Shown piece by piece: positions 24,492-32,974 of a stretch of DNA of 64,000 nt. The stretch's first letter is position 1, and each line of letters starts with the position of its first letter. Below the pieces are notes generated by a model that saw nothing but the letters and a program-made list of their open reading frames with translations, was not told the origin of the DNA and did not search any database. The stretch covers positions 1-64,000 of the forward strand of contig PKRC01000010.1 of assembly GCA_017577715.1 (NCBI GenBank). The letters are read 5' to 3'. The DNA is from Clostridia bacterium. Lineage in GTDB: Bacteria; Bacillota; Clostridia; Caldicoprobacterales; Caldicoprobacteraceae. The translations under genes were made by a program, and so were the position numbers.

Positions 24492-25853
24492 ATGGAAGCC
24501 ATGACAGGAAAAGAGCTGCTTATAAGGACCTTCAAACATGAAAAAGGCCTTCCAAGGGTGCCATGGGTGCCCTTTGCCGGTGTCCATGCTGGCAAGCTCA
24601 AAGGCTACACCGCCGTGGAAGTTTTAACCGATGGTGAAAAACTGCTCGAATCTCTTTTAGAAGTAAACAGGTTGTACCGCCCTGATGGGCAACCTGTGCT
24701 GTTTGACCTGCAGGTAGAAGCCGAAATCCTGGGCTGCCAGCTGGTATGGGCCGAAAAAGCCCCACCATCTGTCAAATCCCATCCGCTAGCTTCAGATAAA
24801 GCCATTCCTCAGCGTCTACCCGAAAGATCAGATGGGAGGCTTCCCATGATACTGGAAGTGATGAAAAGATTTAAAGCCGAAGTTGGTCAGACCACCGCTT
24901 TATTTGGCCTGATATGCGGGCCCTTGACCCTGGCATCCCACCTGAGAGGCACAGAGCTGTTCATGGATATGTTTATGGACTCCGACTATGTACATCAGCT
25001 CATTGGATATACCAGCCAAGTAGCCAAAAGAATGGCAGAATATTATATAGAAGCCGGTATGGACGTCATCGCCGTTGTGGATCCTCTGGTCTCTCAAATC
25101 TCCCCCCAGCACTTTGCACAATTCGTATCGGAAGCCGCTGCAGAAATTTTTAGCTTTATCAAGCGAAAGGGAGCACTGTCCTCCTTCTTCGTATGCGGCA
25201 ATGCTTCAAAGAATATAGAGGAGATGTGCAAAACCGGTCCCGATTCCATATTCATAGATGAAAACATAGACATGGTGGAAGCTAAAAAGATTACCGATAG
25301 ATATAACATAGTGCTGGGCGGCAACATCCCCCTAACGTCAATAATGTTGTACGGCAGCCAGCAGGACAACATGAAATACGTGGTAGATCTACTGGATAAA
25401 TTAAATCACCATAACCTGGCCATCGCACCGGGATGCGACATGCCGTACGATGTTCCTCCTGAAAATCCCATAGGCATACAGCAGGCCATACGCAATACCG
25501 ACGAGGTAAGAAAGATGCTGGAAAACTATCAGGGCACACAACTGGACATAGAAGTGGAGCTGCCGGACTACGATAATCTCGAAAGGCCGCTCATCGAAGT
25601 GTTTACCTTAGACTCAGCCACCTGTGCCGCTTGTACCTACATGGTCAATGCCGTAAAGATCGCTAAAGAACACTTCGGCGACAGAATCGACTGGGTGGAA
25701 CACAAGTTTACCACCCGCGAAGGCATAGCCCGCATCAAGAAGATGGGCATAAAAAATCTACCCTGCATCTATATCAACGGCAAACTCAAGTATTCATCCA
25801 TAATCCCTAGCAGAAACGATCTGTTCAGAAGCATTGAGGAGTGTTTAAAATGA
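24492..25853 (+). CDS. UroD/MtaA-type methyltransferase fused to a C-terminal thioredoxin-like domain
   Basis: Protein of 453 aa. Residues ~1-355 match the uroporphyrinogen decarboxylase/MtaA/CmuA family, which transfers methyl groups to or from corrinoid proteins using a zinc-bound thiol. Residues ~370-453 are a thioredoxin-like domain with Cys378-Ala-Ala-Cys381 and a cis-Pro turn (NLPCIYING). Where MtaA has His-x-Cys-Gly, this protein reads FFVCG, so the His ligand appears missing; the second Cys is kept (APGCDMPYDVP). The redox domain may supply or protect a thiol. AAGGAGG precedes the ATG by 9 nt. Its stop overlaps the start of the CobW gene (ATGA). Confidence 0.85.
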   Translation: MEAMTGKELLIRTFKHEKGLPRVPWVPFAGVHAGKLKGYTAVEVLTDGEKLLESLLEVNRLYRPDGQPVLFDLQVEAEILGCQLVWAEKAPPSVKSHPLASDKAIPQRLPERSDGRLPMILEVMKRFKAEVGQTTALFGLICGPLTLASHLRGTELFMDMFMDSDYVHQLIGYTSQVAKRMAEYYIEAGMDVIAVVDPLVSQISPQHFAQFVSEAAAEIFSFIKRKGALSSFFVCGNASKNIEEMCKTGPDSIFIDENIDMVEAKKITDRYNIVLGGNIPLTSIMLYGSQQDNMKYVVDLLDKLNHHNLAIAPGCDMPYDVPPENPIGIQQAIRNTDEVRKMLENYQGTQLDIEVELPDYDNLERPLIEVFTLDSATCAACTYMVNAVKIAKEHFGDRIDWVEHKFTTREGIARIKKMGIKNLPCIYINGKLKYSSIIPSRNDLFRSIEECLK

Positions 25854-26782
25854 GTCGCAAGATATCCATATATTTGCTTACCGGTTTCCTAGGAGCGGGA
25901 AAGACCACCCTTTTAAAAAACCTGTTGGAGTCTAACAAAAATAAAAAGATTGGCATAATAATGAATGAGTTCGGCAGCGTAGGCATAGATGGTACGCTGG
26001 TCAAAAGGGAAGGCATAGACATGATGGAAATAAATAATGGATCCATATTCTGTAGCTGCCTTGCATCCAACTTTGCCCAAGGGCTAATAGCTATGGCCAG
26101 TACTCCCATCGAATTGCTGTTTATCGAAAGCTCAGGGCTTTCAGATCCATCCGGGATGGAAAAAATCCTTTACGACATACAGCCGAAAATCGGCGATATT
26201 TACGATTTTAAAGGTACCATATGCCTTGTGGATGCCACCTCGTTTATGGAGCTGTCACAGGCGCTGGAAGTTATAGGCAAACAGGTAGAATACAGCCATT
26301 TGATAGTGATAAACAAGGCTGATTTGGTGGACGCCGAAAGGCTTAAAGCGGTACAAGGGAATATTCGCAGCTTAAATCCCATAGCCCCCATAGTAACCAC
26401 TTCTTACGGCAGATTAGACCCTACATGGCTGCAACAAAATCTCGAAAACTTCCAGCTGCCACCGGCCACTCCTAACCTCAATTGCCCGTCTAACAGACCG
26501 AAAACCCTGCTCCTTGAAGCCAATGGGGTATTTGAGAGAGAAAAGCTAAAGGCCTTTTTACAAAGCCTTTCAGATATTGCCTTTAGAATAAAGGGTTTCT
26601 TCAAGCTAAATGAAGGATGGCACTATGTGGATGGAGTCAACGGTTCTATATCCATAACTCCCATTAATGCAGAGCGTAACCTGTCGCAGCTAGTGGTGAT
26701 TTTAAGGACCAGGCAACCCGTGATGGATATGATACAAAAAAGCTGGGAAAAGCATTTCAACAATGAATTGTGCATTAAATAA
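25850..26782 (+). CDS. CobW/COG0523-family GTPase (metallochaperone type)
   Basis: G3E-family P-loop GTPase of 310 aa. Walker A is TGFLGAGKTT (residues 11-20), the Mg/GTP region includes ESSGLSDPSG, and the base-specificity motif is NKAD. The usual CxCC metal motif is reduced to C68-S-C70-L. A C-terminal CobW domain (residues ~205-305) is present. Family members deliver zinc or cobalt to enzymes or help cobalamin synthesis. Coupling by ATGA overlap to the UroD fusion suggests it metallates that protein or serves the corrinoid protein. The start is fixed by GAGGAG inside the preceding gene; an earlier ATG at 25841 is weaker. Confidence 0.88.
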   Translation: MSRKISIYLLTGFLGAGKTTLLKNLLESNKNKKIGIIMNEFGSVGIDGTLVKREGIDMMEINNGSIFCSCLASNFAQGLIAMASTPIELLFIESSGLSDPSGMEKILYDIQPKIGDIYDFKGTICLVDATSFMELSQALEVIGKQVEYSHLIVINKADLVDAERLKAVQGNIRSLNPIAPIVTTSYGRLDPTWLQQNLENFQLPPATPNLNCPSNRPKTLLLEANGVFEREKLKAFLQSLSDIAFRIKGFFKLNEGWHYVDGVNGSISITPINAERNLSQLVVILRTRQPVMDMIQKSWEKHFNNELCIK

Positions 26783-26875
26783 ACCATCAAATGCACATAG
26801 CAATGAAATTCAACGAGAGATAAAATGGCCTATCACTGTTTGATGGAAAATGGAGTTTCTCCCCTTATTTTGGAT

Positions 26876-26908
26876 AAAAAAAAGGGCGTTTTAAACGCCC
26901 TTTTTTAC
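26876..26908. terminator. Bidirectional terminator between cobW-like and corrinoid genes
   Basis: A self-complementary AAAAGGGCGTTT/AAACGCCCTTTT hairpin with T-runs on both strands serves the two convergent transcripts. It overlaps the stop of the corrinoid gene. Confidence 0.88.
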
Positions 26909-27540
26909 GCCACAAAAGTCTTTGCCAGATCAGCAGCCGATGCAGCATCGGGTGCATAGCCATCAGCACCAATCTCATCGGCAAACTTCTGCGTGACGGG
27001 TGCTCCCCCTACCATAATCTTTACCTGGTACCTTAAGCCTGCCGCCTTCAAAGCCTCAATGGTATCCTTCATAGCCGGCATGGTGGTAGTGAGCAGGGCA
27101 GACATGGCAACTATACAACCAGGACCTGCCGCTTTTGCTGCTTCGATAAATTTTTCGGGCGAAACGTCAATGCCCAGGTCGATCACTTCAAATCCTGCCC
27201 CTTCAAGCATCATGGCTACCAGATTCTTCCCGATATCATGTAGATCGCCCTTCACGGTGCCAATGACCACTTTCCCTATGGGCTTTACATCTCGCTCAGC
27301 TAGCAAAGGCTTTAAGATGTTCAAACCGGCGTGCATAGCGCGAGCGGCGATGAGCACCTCTGGAACGTATATCTCGTTATTCTTGAACAGCTCACCTACC
27401 TCGCTCATTCCCACTATAAGCGCCTTATTTACAATATCCTCGGGATTTACCCCCTCTGCCAGCGCTGCTTCAACCATCTCCTTTACCTTTGGAGCATTGC
27501 CGGCTTTCAAAGCATCAGCAATTGCCCTAAAATCAGCCAT
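26905..27540 (-). CDS. Corrinoid (B12-binding) methyl-carrier protein
   Basis: Protein of 211 aa in the MtaC/MtbC/MetH-module family. Residues ~1-85 form the B12-binding cap (helical bundle) and 86-211 the Rossmann-type cobalamin domain. The cobalt-coordinating His101 sits in the base-off signature GTVKGDLHDIGKN, and ALLTTTMPAM plus GGAPVT follow as expected. It accepts a methyl group from one methyltransferase and passes it to another. With no B12 domain on the MetH-like protein, it is the obvious carrier for this cluster. AAGGAGG lies 8 nt before the ATG. The upstream region contains a perfect 15-bp palindrome. Confidence 0.95.
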   Translation of the reverse strand: MADFRAIADALKAGNAPKVKEMVEAALAEGVNPEDIVNKALIVGMSEVGELFKNNEIYVPEVLIAARAMHAGLNILKPLLAERDVKPIGKVVIGTVKGDLHDIGKNLVAMMLEGAGFEVIDLGIDVSPEKFIEAAKAAGPGCIVAMSALLTTTMPAMKDTIEALKAAGLRYQVKIMVGGAPVTQKFADEIGADGYAPDAASAADLAKTFVA

Positions 27541-27624
27541 CTGTTAACCCTCCTTATCAAACGCAAGTTCATCGCTTGGACAATTCACTCTATTCCTACC
27601 ATGTATAATGGTTATAAAGCCTAC

Positions 27625-27639
27625 GTTATAAATTATAAC
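27625..27639. promoter_or_regulatory. Palindrome upstream of the corrinoid gene, candidate operator
   Basis: GTTATAAATTATAAC is a perfect 15-bp palindrome about 85 nt upstream of the corrinoid gene, overlapping a TATAAT-like -10 on the minus strand. A second inverted repeat (GACAATCTTGTC) lies at 27683-27694 just after the PocR-AraC gene. Confidence 0.4.
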
Positions 27640-27704
27640 AGGTTTAACTGAAGCTGTACCGGTTAAATCTTGTGAAAATAGGGACAATCTTGTCAATGCT
27701 ATTT

Positions 27705-29030
27705 CTAGAGATTCTTCATGTATTGAGACGGGGACATGCCGACATATTTTTTAAACACCTTGCTGAAATAGCTGGCATCCTCATAGCCCACCTGAGATGC
27801 AACGGTTACAATAGAGAGAGATGTATCTTTAAGCAATTCTTTAGCCTCTTCCATTCGCACCATGGTCAGATATTCTAAAAAAGTTATGTTGAGCTCCTCC
27901 TTGAATAAGTGGCTGAGATAATAAGGGCTTATATATACGCTTCTCGCCACATCCTCAAGGGTAATATTTTTATTGAAATTTTCACGGATATACTTCAAAG
28001 CCTCACCGAGGCATTTAGCATTGCGCACCTTCTTGGTTTGGTACACGGTGTCCATGAAGGTATCCAGCACCTTCACAACCCAGTGACATATCTCTTCAAT
28101 GCTGTTAATCTGGGACAGTTCGGAAATAAAGTTGTAATTTAGGCCCAATAGCTTCTCCAGGCTGGCACCGCCTTCTACCGCCGCCCTGGATATGACAACT
28201 ACCAGCTCCAATATTCTGGCCTTCATTAGGTCCATATTGCCAGCGGTGCGGAAGAATATATCGCCCAACAGATCATTTAGAATTTCCTTTGCAGCGGTAC
28301 GGTTCCCTAGCCTAACCTTACTTAAGAGCTCCTTTTCTTTGTCTATAGGATATGTGGGCTCCTGGGCCTTGGTCTCCAGGGCCTTGATGGTCTCCTCCGC
28401 CCGCTTTCTCTCAAATATCGCCTCGGCCAGCTTTGCCTGCTGTTCATTGAGCTCCTTCCTATACTGCAACGTAAGCATGCCGGTCTTTGCGATGTGGTTG
28501 GCCACTATAAAGATAAGCTTAGCTGCTGCCTGTACGCTCCTACTGGATAACATCTTTATCTGCCTACTGGCCACCACCAAGGCTTCGCGGTTGATGTTGA
28601 GATCTCGGGTCAAGTTCAAAAATTCCTGCAGGGCCATCTCATCCCAGTCCCACATAATAACGGGGCCGCACGAGATGCTGCCCAGGTATATATCCTTAAA
28701 CATTATGGGCGCCGCAAACTCTATCAGCCCGGCATGACACCGAAAGATATACGGTTCACCCAGCTGGGCTGCCTGCCTGCCCGCATAGCTCATGGACTGA
28801 TTGCATCGCTTAAGCCCTTCGGGATCAGAACGCACCACTTTGCAAAACGGACACTGGCCTTCATATTCATCTGGAACGACGATAGGCTCACCTTTAGCGT
28901 TTGCGCATATCGCTCCCAGCCCCGTAGCCAACACAAAGCAGTTGAGTATGCTTTTCAATTCCTTTATATCGATTACATCCTCGATGCTGATATTTTCGAT
29001 GTCGTAAATTTTGTTGCCGTGTTCAGCCAC
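27705..29030 (-). CDS. PocR-domain AraC-family transcriptional regulator
   Basis: Protein of 441 aa. Residues ~20-190 form a PocR sensory domain with its cysteines (QCPFCK, RCNQ, RCHAG). A coiled-coil linker follows (~195-240), then a helical middle part, and an AraC-type double helix-turn-helix (~345-441: ITLEDVARSVYISPYYLSHLFK and VASQVGYEDASYFSKVF). PocR domains sense small organic ligands such as diols or methylated compounds, and are often found beside corrinoid methyltransferase genes. It is likely the activator of the neighbouring module. Translation begins at GTG 9 nt after AGGGGG. Confidence 0.92.
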   Translation of the reverse strand: MAEHGNKIYDIENISIEDVIDIKELKSILNCFVLATGLGAICANAKGEPIVVPDEYEGQCPFCKVVRSDPEGLKRCNQSMSYAGRQAAQLGEPYIFRCHAGLIEFAAPIMFKDIYLGSISCGPVIMWDWDEMALQEFLNLTRDLNINREALVVASRQIKMLSSRSVQAAAKLIFIVANHIAKTGMLTLQYRKELNEQQAKLAEAIFERKRAEETIKALETKAQEPTYPIDKEKELLSKVRLGNRTAAKEILNDLLGDIFFRTAGNMDLMKARILELVVVISRAAVEGGASLEKLLGLNYNFISELSQINSIEEICHWVVKVLDTFMDTVYQTKKVRNAKCLGEALKYIRENFNKNITLEDVARSVYISPYYLSHLFKEELNITFLEYLTMVRMEEAKELLKDTSLSIVTVASQVGYEDASYFSKVFKKYVGMSPSQYMKNL

Positions 29031-29063
29031 CCCATAATCCCCCTAAACGCCAGGTTCCTTTGT

Positions 29064-29165
29064 TTAACTATACCTCCTTTCCACCGCTTGTGCAACATCC
29101 TGTCCTTCGGAGTCTCTTGTGGTGGTTGATCCCACATCCAACCCAAGCAAAAGAACATCCCTGCC
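29064..29165 (-). pseudogene. Possible remnant of an ASKHA-type activator gene
   Basis: A short minus-strand frame without a proper start encodes a stretch containing LLLGLDVGSTTTR, the phosphate-1 loop typical of the N-terminus of BadF/HgdC/RACo-type ATPases, then runs 19 residues into a stop. Only the first dozen residues resemble the family, consistent with a large internal deletion. Short match, so tentative. Confidence 0.35.
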
Positions 29166-29313
29166 TTTTTAAATCTATTACCATCGATAATGATTTAAAA
29201 GAGCTTATTCCACCCTTTGATAAATTATATCCCTTCTCTAATTATGCCAGCAAAGAATCAGAGGGAAATAAACGGACAAAGAAGACCTCATTCTACACAA
29301 TATTAATAACTTT

Positions 29314-29460
29314 TTAATCGAACTTTACCATAACTTTAAGATGGGTTCCATCATTGTGGGTTAACAGATTAAACGCATCCACCACCTCATCTAGAGCAAA
29401 TACATCGGTCACTACGTTATCAATATCTACTTCCCCGCTGGATACTAATTCAATCAAATA
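29314..29460 (-). pseudogene. C-terminal remnant of a zinc-type alcohol/polyol dehydrogenase
   Basis: The minus strand encodes about 48 residues ending in a stop that match the tail of medium-chain dehydrogenases: LIELVSSGEVDID, then DVFALDEVVDAFNLL, then NDGTHLKVMVKF. A stop codon lies immediately upstream in frame and no N-terminal part is present, so the gene is truncated. From here to 29796 (about 340 bases) I see nothing recognisable. Confidence 0.7.
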
Positions 29461-29796
29461 TTATTTATATTCTATATCATAGAATTAACATCTATGTAGT
29501 CACCCTGGTTCTTTCACCGTAAGTTAATACACAACCAAATATAGAGATAGAAAATATCGGCAAACAAAATCTTGAATAGTTTTTATTACCAATAAGCCCT
29601 AAGACTTTGAGGAGCTAAGTGTGGTATGTATGATATGCTAATTTTTAATAAGGCAGGCATAAAAACAAATCCATGCGTAAAACATAAAAAAACGCCATCC
29701 TTTAGCATATCATTTCAATTTATCTCGTTTTATAGGTTTCAACAATTTATCTATGATTTTATTACATTGAGCCTTATGCATCGGTTTACCTTTCTT

Positions 29797-30987
29797 TTAT
29801 TGCCCTGCAGCTATCCTTATCATAGCCTGGTGCTGAGCATCTACCTGTCCATCTTTGTGGCGAACACTGTTTAGAAAATGGATATCGAAATACCCGTCGG
29901 CACCATTTCCCTTTATCCTGTCGTAATTTATTCCTGCCCCATAATCGCCACTTCTCCAGCTCACATAAGCTCCATCTGGAGCCGAATCCAGCCCTGCATG
30001 TAGCGCTGCAGTGGCAGAAGCCGCCAGCTTGCGTCCGTTTATCAGCACCAGCACCGGGCGCCTTGCCCAATAGTTTACAGTACCATTGGCTAGCTTTTCA
30101 TACTTTTCCCAAATGCCTTTCATTATGAGGGTATCCTCCTGTGTCAGCGGTTCTACATCGGCATGGCCCGACCCATAGGTTCTTACAACCTTAAAGCTGA
30201 TGCCAGTATAAAAATCCACTACTGTGGCTGTAGAATTGAGCGGGAAGACGTACTGCACTTCTTCCCACCAGTCCAGCAGCTCGCCATATTGGGGCCCTGG
30301 AGTGGTTTTTACAGGTATCTCCTTCTTGGGAATCTTTAAAACCTGACCTACGTACAGCACAGCCGAAACGTCTATGCCATTGGCCTGCGCGATGTCTTCA
30401 ACCGATACGCCATACTTATACGACAGATTCCATAGAGTATCTCCTTTGGCTACGGTGTGGTTCAAGTAGGTAACCTTCGGCGTATCTACCGACGCATTGC
30501 TCCGGGGAATGATTATCTTCTGACCTGAATAAATTACGGTTAAACCGGTCATGTTGTTGGCTGCAAATAGCAGATCTAACGAAACCCCAAAGCGCTGGCT
30601 TATTTTCCACAGGGAGTCACCCGGCTGTACAGTATAAACGCTGGTGGCATCTCCCCTTGAAGCAGTTGAGCCGCCCAGAAGCTTATTAATGACGCCACGG
30701 GTAATAGGGCCTATGATGCCGTCAGCTGCCAGCCCGTTTGCCTTTTGAAAAGCCTTTACGGCCGTCTCGGTTATGCTGCCGAAGTAACCCGTGATCTGAG
30801 GATATGTAAAAAAGCCCAAATCCCTGAGAAGGCGCTGTACAACGGCTACATCCTCACCGCTCATCCCTTTTTTTAAATTCCTGGTAAGCTGATACCCTGC
30901 AGCTGAAACTCGCGAAAAAGGCACACATATGAACAAGATAAGCAGTAAGGCTGTAACTACTGTCAATGCAAGCCTTTTTGTAGACAC
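29797..30987 (-). CDS. Secreted peptidoglycan-binding / double LysM protein
   Basis: Protein of 396 aa with a signal peptide (residues ~1-30, cleavage after VSA). Residues ~38-100 are a PG_binding_1 domain (DVAVVQRLLRDLGFF), and two LysM domains follow at ~117-162 (YTVQPGDSLWKISQRFGV) and ~173-217 (HTVAKGDTLWNLSYKYGV). The C-terminal ~160 residues form a distinct domain with several His/Asp/Glu (GSGHADVEP, DIHFLN) whose family I cannot name; it may be a wall hydrolase. The protein should act in the cell wall or spore cortex. The start is GTG 8 nt after GGGGAGG. Confidence 0.9.
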   Translation of the reverse strand: MSTKRLALTVVTALLLILFICVPFSRVSAAGYQLTRNLKKGMSGEDVAVVQRLLRDLGFFTYPQITGYFGSITETAVKAFQKANGLAADGIIGPITRGVINKLLGGSTASRGDATSVYTVQPGDSLWKISQRFGVSLDLLFAANNMTGLTVIYSGQKIIIPRSNASVDTPKVTYLNHTVAKGDTLWNLSYKYGVSVEDIAQANGIDVSAVLYVGQVLKIPKKEIPVKTTPGPQYGELLDWWEEVQYVFPLNSTATVVDFYTGISFKVVRTYGSGHADVEPLTQEDTLIMKGIWEKYEKLANGTVNYWARRPVLVLINGRKLAASATAALHAGLDSAPDGAYVSWRSGDYGAGINYDRIKGNGADGYFDIHFLNSVRHKDGQVDAQHQAMIRIAAGQ

Positions 30988-31125
30988 TCTTCCTACCTCC
31001 CCTTTCCCAGATAATTGAAATGATGTGCTAAAAAGGATGGCTTGTCTCTTATTGTAACTATATTATATCCTGGGAAAAGGAAGGCTTTCTAGTTGAAAAA
31101 TATGGTACTACTTCATCTTCATCTA

Positions 31126-32958
31126 TCATCTCATCTGGGACATAATTTCCTTCTCCTTTTCCTCCATAAACTGGTTTGTATACAGCCTGTAATAATACCC
31201 CCTTCGCCTGAGCAGCTCAAAATGGGTACCTTGTTCAACCACGCGCCCATTGCGAATTACCAGTATGCGATCAGCCGACTTTATGGTGGACAGGCGGTGC
31301 GCTATCACGAAGCTGGTCCTGCCACGTAGCACCTTTTGTATAGCGTTCTGGATGATCCGCTCGGTTTCGGTATCTACCGAAGAGGTGGCCTCATCCAACA
31401 CAAATATCCTGGGGTTGGCCAAAACTGCACGGGCAAACGAAATGAGCTGTTTTTGGCCTGTAGACAGCCTGTTTCCACCTTCGCCCACCTCGGTATCATA
31501 TCCCTTTTCCAGCTTCATGATGAAATCGTGGGCGTTGACTAATTTTGCAGCCTCCACCACCTCTTCATCGGTGGCATCCAGCCTGCCGTACCTTATATTT
31601 TCCTTAACGGTTCCGCTAAACAGATGGGGCGTCTGCAGCACATACCCTATATTGGATTGCAGCCACAGCTGGGAACGCTTGCGGTAATCCACCCCATCGA
31701 TCCTGATTTCACCTTCGGTGGGCTCATAAAAGCGACACAGGAGGTTTACAATAGTGCTTTTGCCGGCACCCGTCTCGCCCACCAGAGCAATTGTCTGGCC
31801 GGCTTTGACCTCGAGGTTGAAATTCTTAAGCACCTCCTCGCCCTCTTTATAGGAAAAGGATACGTTGTGGAAAGTCACATCACCTTTTATGGGCGGCCAG
31901 TTTTCCTTTTTGGGCGTAAACAGATCGCCATATTCCTCGATAATTTCAGGGGAATCTTTCACGTCGGGTTCGGTTTCAATCATGGAGAAAACCCGTTCGG
32001 CCGAGGCCTGAGAATTTTGCAGTTCGGCAAATATATGAGCAACCTGGCGAATGGGCTCAAAGAATTGCGTTGTATACGAAATAAAGGCTACTAGGGTACC
32101 ATAACTGATAGCGTTGTTGATGACGCCGTTGCCTCCCAACCACAACGCCAGCCCCGTTCCGATGCTGCCCAATGCCATCACAATCGGCATATAGATGGAT
32201 GAAACCACAATCGCCCGAACGGAAGAATACCGCATCCGCTCGGTAAGCTCTTCAAACTCCTTCAGGTTTTCCTCTTCCCTCACAAGGGACTTGGTGGTCT
32301 TAGCCCCCATTATCCCCTCGTTGAAAGCTCCGGTAATTTGAGAATTGATCTTGCGCACCTCTCGATAGGCCTTCAATATTATCCTCTGAAAATACATGCT
32401 GGTTACCACCAAAATTGGCACCACCGAGAGGGTGATGAGGGCAAGCTTCCAATTTAAATAAAGCATAATCCCTATGGTGGTCAGCATCATGGCTATTCCC
32501 CACATCAAATCCACAAGGCTCCAGGCAAGGGTTTCGCTCAAGCGCTGAATGTCAGACGTCATCCTGGCCATAATCCATCCAACCGGCGTTCTATCAAAAT
32601 AGGAAAATGATAATTCCTGCAGCTTTCTAAAACCCATATTTCTTATGTCATAGCACAGGCCTATTTCAATCTTGCCGGCAATGCATATTAACAGCCATAC
32701 GTTGAGGGCCTGCACCGCGATGAGGAGACCGTAAACTAAAGCAAAAATCCACAGCCCTGCCAGTTCACCGGGAACAATGAAATGGTCCACGGCATATCTG
32801 TTCATAAGCGGAAAAACGGCATCGATGCCACCGGACACTACCATAACCAGCGCCAGCAGCAATAAATCCTTCCTATAAGCCCGGGCATAACTAATCAACT
32901 TCTTCCACAAATCTATATTAAACGACTGGGTATATTCCTGTTCCTCGTAAGCGTTCAT
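31126..32958 (-). CDS. ABC exporter half-transporter, catalytically competent subunit
   Basis: Protein of 610 aa with six transmembrane helices (residues ~30-330) fused to a nucleotide-binding domain. Walker A is GETGAGKST, Walker B FVLDEATSSVD with the catalytic Glu present, and the H-loop IAHRLST. The signature is LSTGQ rather than LSGGQ. It pairs with the upstream 616-aa half-transporter (stop-to-start gap 16 bp) as a heterodimer of the BmrCD/TM287-288 type, usually drug, lipid or peptide exporters; the substrate is unknown. The start ATG is preceded by AGGGGG. Confidence 0.93.
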   Translation of the reverse strand: MNAYEEQEYTQSFNIDLWKKLISYARAYRKDLLLLALVMVVSGGIDAVFPLMNRYAVDHFIVPGELAGLWIFALVYGLLIAVQALNVWLLICIAGKIEIGLCYDIRNMGFRKLQELSFSYFDRTPVGWIMARMTSDIQRLSETLAWSLVDLMWGIAMMLTTIGIMLYLNWKLALITLSVVPILVVTSMYFQRIILKAYREVRKINSQITGAFNEGIMGAKTTKSLVREEENLKEFEELTERMRYSSVRAIVVSSIYMPIVMALGSIGTGLALWLGGNGVINNAISYGTLVAFISYTTQFFEPIRQVAHIFAELQNSQASAERVFSMIETEPDVKDSPEIIEEYGDLFTPKKENWPPIKGDVTFHNVSFSYKEGEEVLKNFNLEVKAGQTIALVGETGAGKSTIVNLLCRFYEPTEGEIRIDGVDYRKRSQLWLQSNIGYVLQTPHLFSGTVKENIRYGRLDATDEEVVEAAKLVNAHDFIMKLEKGYDTEVGEGGNRLSTGQKQLISFARAVLANPRIFVLDEATSSVDTETERIIQNAIQKVLRGRTSFVIAHRLSTIKSADRILVIRNGRVVEQGTHFELLRRRGYYYRLYTNQFMEEKEKEIMSQMR

Positions 32959-32974
32959 CTAAACCATTCCCCCT

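Noticed and set aside
29626..29874. 82-aa plus-strand ORF in the remnant region
   Set aside because: It overlaps the end of the LysM gene in antisense, has no ribosome site and looks like a random AT-rich frame.
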